The notes beneath the pieces were generated by a model. That model did no database searches, was not told the origin of the DNA, and worked only from the letters and a program-made list of their open reading frames with translations. 64,000 nt of DNA from an uncultured Flavobacterium sp. (GTDB taxonomy: Bacteria > Bacteroidota > Bacteroidia > Flavobacteriales > Flavobacteriaceae). The stretch covers positions 62,001-126,000 of the forward strand of contig NZ_OY730249.1 of the NCBI RefSeq assembly GCF_963422545.1. Direction: 5' to 3'. Position numbers and translations under genes: made by a program. Below, one piece after another: positions 63,266 through 64,000 of this stretch. The number at the start of each line of letters is the position of its first letter. Positions within the stretch are counted from its first letter, which is position 1.

Positions 63266-63680
63266 CTTCGATGAGTTTAAATTTCTCAAATTTAATTTAC
63301 ACAAAATTAAAAAAAGGAAATAAAAGTTTTTTATGTAATAGAAAACGACATTTTTTGTGTTCTACAAAGACACTTTAAGAATAGCACAAAGCTTCACAAA
63401 GAAATTTAAATCTCTGTGAAGCTTTGTGTTTTAATCTGTGTCTTAAATAAACAATAATAAAAAAAGCTGCAATGCTTAAATTGAGGTATCTGTTTAAAAG
63501 AACTTTTTTAGAAAGAATTAAAAATATTGACAGATTTAAGGATATGAAGAATATATAGTAAATATAATTTGCCATTTTTTAAGTTGGATTTTTTTAAATA
63601 TCAGCCATTTGTCAGGTTGAGCAAAGCAGAAGCGCTTTAAACCTTTGTCCCTATGAACCTTTGCAACTTTGAACCTCTTT
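63266..63680. repeat. Intergenic region with nested inverted repeat and REP-like motifs
   Basis: CACAAAGCTTCACA (63385-63398) pairs with TGTGAAGCTTTGTG (63415-63428). An outer arm AAGACAC (63367-63373) pairs with GTGTCTT (63438-63444). Further right are TGTCAGGTTGAGC-type and repeated CCTTTG motifs (63609-63675), resembling dispersed Flavobacterium elements. A possible small membrane-protein frame crosses it. Confidence 0.65.
63375..63575 (-). CDS. Doubtful small membrane protein
   Basis: A 66-residue frame has two hydrophobic helices (YIYYIFFISLNLSIFLIL and YLNLSIAAFFIIVYL). Its last part is encoded by the inverted repeat, so the end, and perhaps the whole frame, may be incidental. No family is recognised. 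Confidence 0.25.
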   Translation of the reverse strand: MANYIYYIFFISLNLSIFLILSKKVLLNRYLNLSIAAFFIIVYLRHRLKHKASQRFKFLCEALCYS

Positions 63681-63803
63681 CTAAGAACATCCACAATTTG
63701 TGTCTCCGCAGTTTTTTTTCTTTTTAGATTTCCAAAAGAACTTTTTGATCAAAAAACCAACGGCAATAAATAAAATGGCAAAAGCTATAATTTCCTGTAT
63801 CAT
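63681..63803 (-). CDS. FeoB-associated Cys-rich membrane protein
   Basis: A 40-residue protein has one membrane helix (IIAFAILFIAVGFLI), a Lys-rich turn (KKFFWKSKKKK) and a Cys tail (NCGDTNCGCS) with three Cys. This is the pattern of the small protein that often follows feoB in Bacteroidota and Firmicutes. It starts six bases after the feoB stop, so it is in the ferrous-iron uptake operon. Confidence 0.88.
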   Translation of the reverse strand: MIQEIIAFAILFIAVGFLIKKFFWKSKKKKNCGDTNCGCS

Positions 63804-63809
63804 GGCTGT

Positions 63810-64000
63810 TTATTTTAAAAGTTGATAGGCTAAAAGCGCGACAAAATAAGCAAGTCCGCTCATAAGAACAAGCTGCATGGCTGGCCATCTCCAGGAATTG
63901 GTTTCTTTTTTGGTAATGGCAAGTGTACTAGCACATTGCATTGCAAAAGCATAAAAAAGCAGTAATGATATTCCAGAAGCAAAATTAAAGATTTTACGAC
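63810..64000 (-). CDS. feoB: Ferrous iron transporter FeoB, C-terminal end (partial)
   Basis: The reading frame enters from beyond the window. The 62 visible residues before the stop include LLLFYAFAMQCASTLAITKK, then ETNSWRWPAMQLVLMSGLAY, the conserved last membrane part of FeoB, which imports Fe2+ across the inner membrane. The GTPase domain is outside the window. The Cys-rich companion gene follows six bases later. Confidence 0.9.
   Translation of the reverse strand, partial: RKIFNFASGISLLLFYAFAMQCASTLAITKKETNSWRWPAMQLVLMSGLAYFVALLAYQLLK

Overview
The window comes from a low-GC member of the phylum Bacteroidota, almost certainly a Flavobacterium close to the F. johnsoniae type. The evidence is a complete gliding-motility adhesin locus (sprC, sprD, sprB, sprF), type IX secretion C-terminal signals, promoter -7 boxes of the TAnnTTTG class, and several Bacteroidota-restricted families (a DUF4175-type protein tail, DUF4837, HU-CCDC81/SPOR, GxxExxY). 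No rRNA, tRNA, CRISPR array or intact transposase gene was seen.

Left part (1-10.1 kb): the tail of a large DUF4175-type protein overlaps ybeY, followed by a 380-bp block of seven CACGTG-centred 16-mers that match the ParB centromere site parS, then mnmG. Two more such sites lie just before a GNAT acetyltransferase gene. This looks like an origin-proximal centromere. Then come a methyltransferase, an OmpH/Skp-like lipoprotein, a PIF1-type helicase gene split by a one-base frameshift, and a tandem pair of secreted paralogues. Each paralogue has a decayed parS-like 16-mer upstream.

Middle-left (10.1-20 kb): mostly housekeeping genes. These are a secreted coiled-coil protein, an HU-CCDC81/SPOR envelope protein, dprA, trpS, a GxxExxY gene inside an 88-bp inverted repeat, an acyltransferase, recA, an acyl-CoA thioesterase, a DoxX-like protein and the DNA polymerase III delta' subunit. 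The intergenic spaces hold several long, nearly perfect inverted repeats.

Centre (20-50.8 kb): the gliding locus. A small secreted protein has a textbook promoter. It is followed by a secreted beta-helix-like protein, a 137-residue secreted protein of unknown role, SprC, SprD (outer-membrane-type domain, about 900 residues of Ala/Lys-rich helix, SPOR-like end), the 6995-residue adhesin SprB and its partner SprF. SprB is built from SprB repeats arranged in seven-module super-units, two sets of which are recently amplified (1752-bp and 1716-bp periods).

Right part (50.8-64 kb): pgk, a LysM lytic transglycosylase, a DUF4837 lipoprotein, a DUF1579-like lipoprotein and an ElaA-like acetyltransferase. 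A leftward cluster follows (OmpA-like protein, S41 protease, DUF4349 lipoprotein, rnpA), then rightward lipid genes (acyltransferase, acyl-ACP desaturase) and an HD phosphohydrolase. At the right edge are small membrane proteins and the 3' end of feoB with its Cys-rich companion. The feoB gene runs out of the window.
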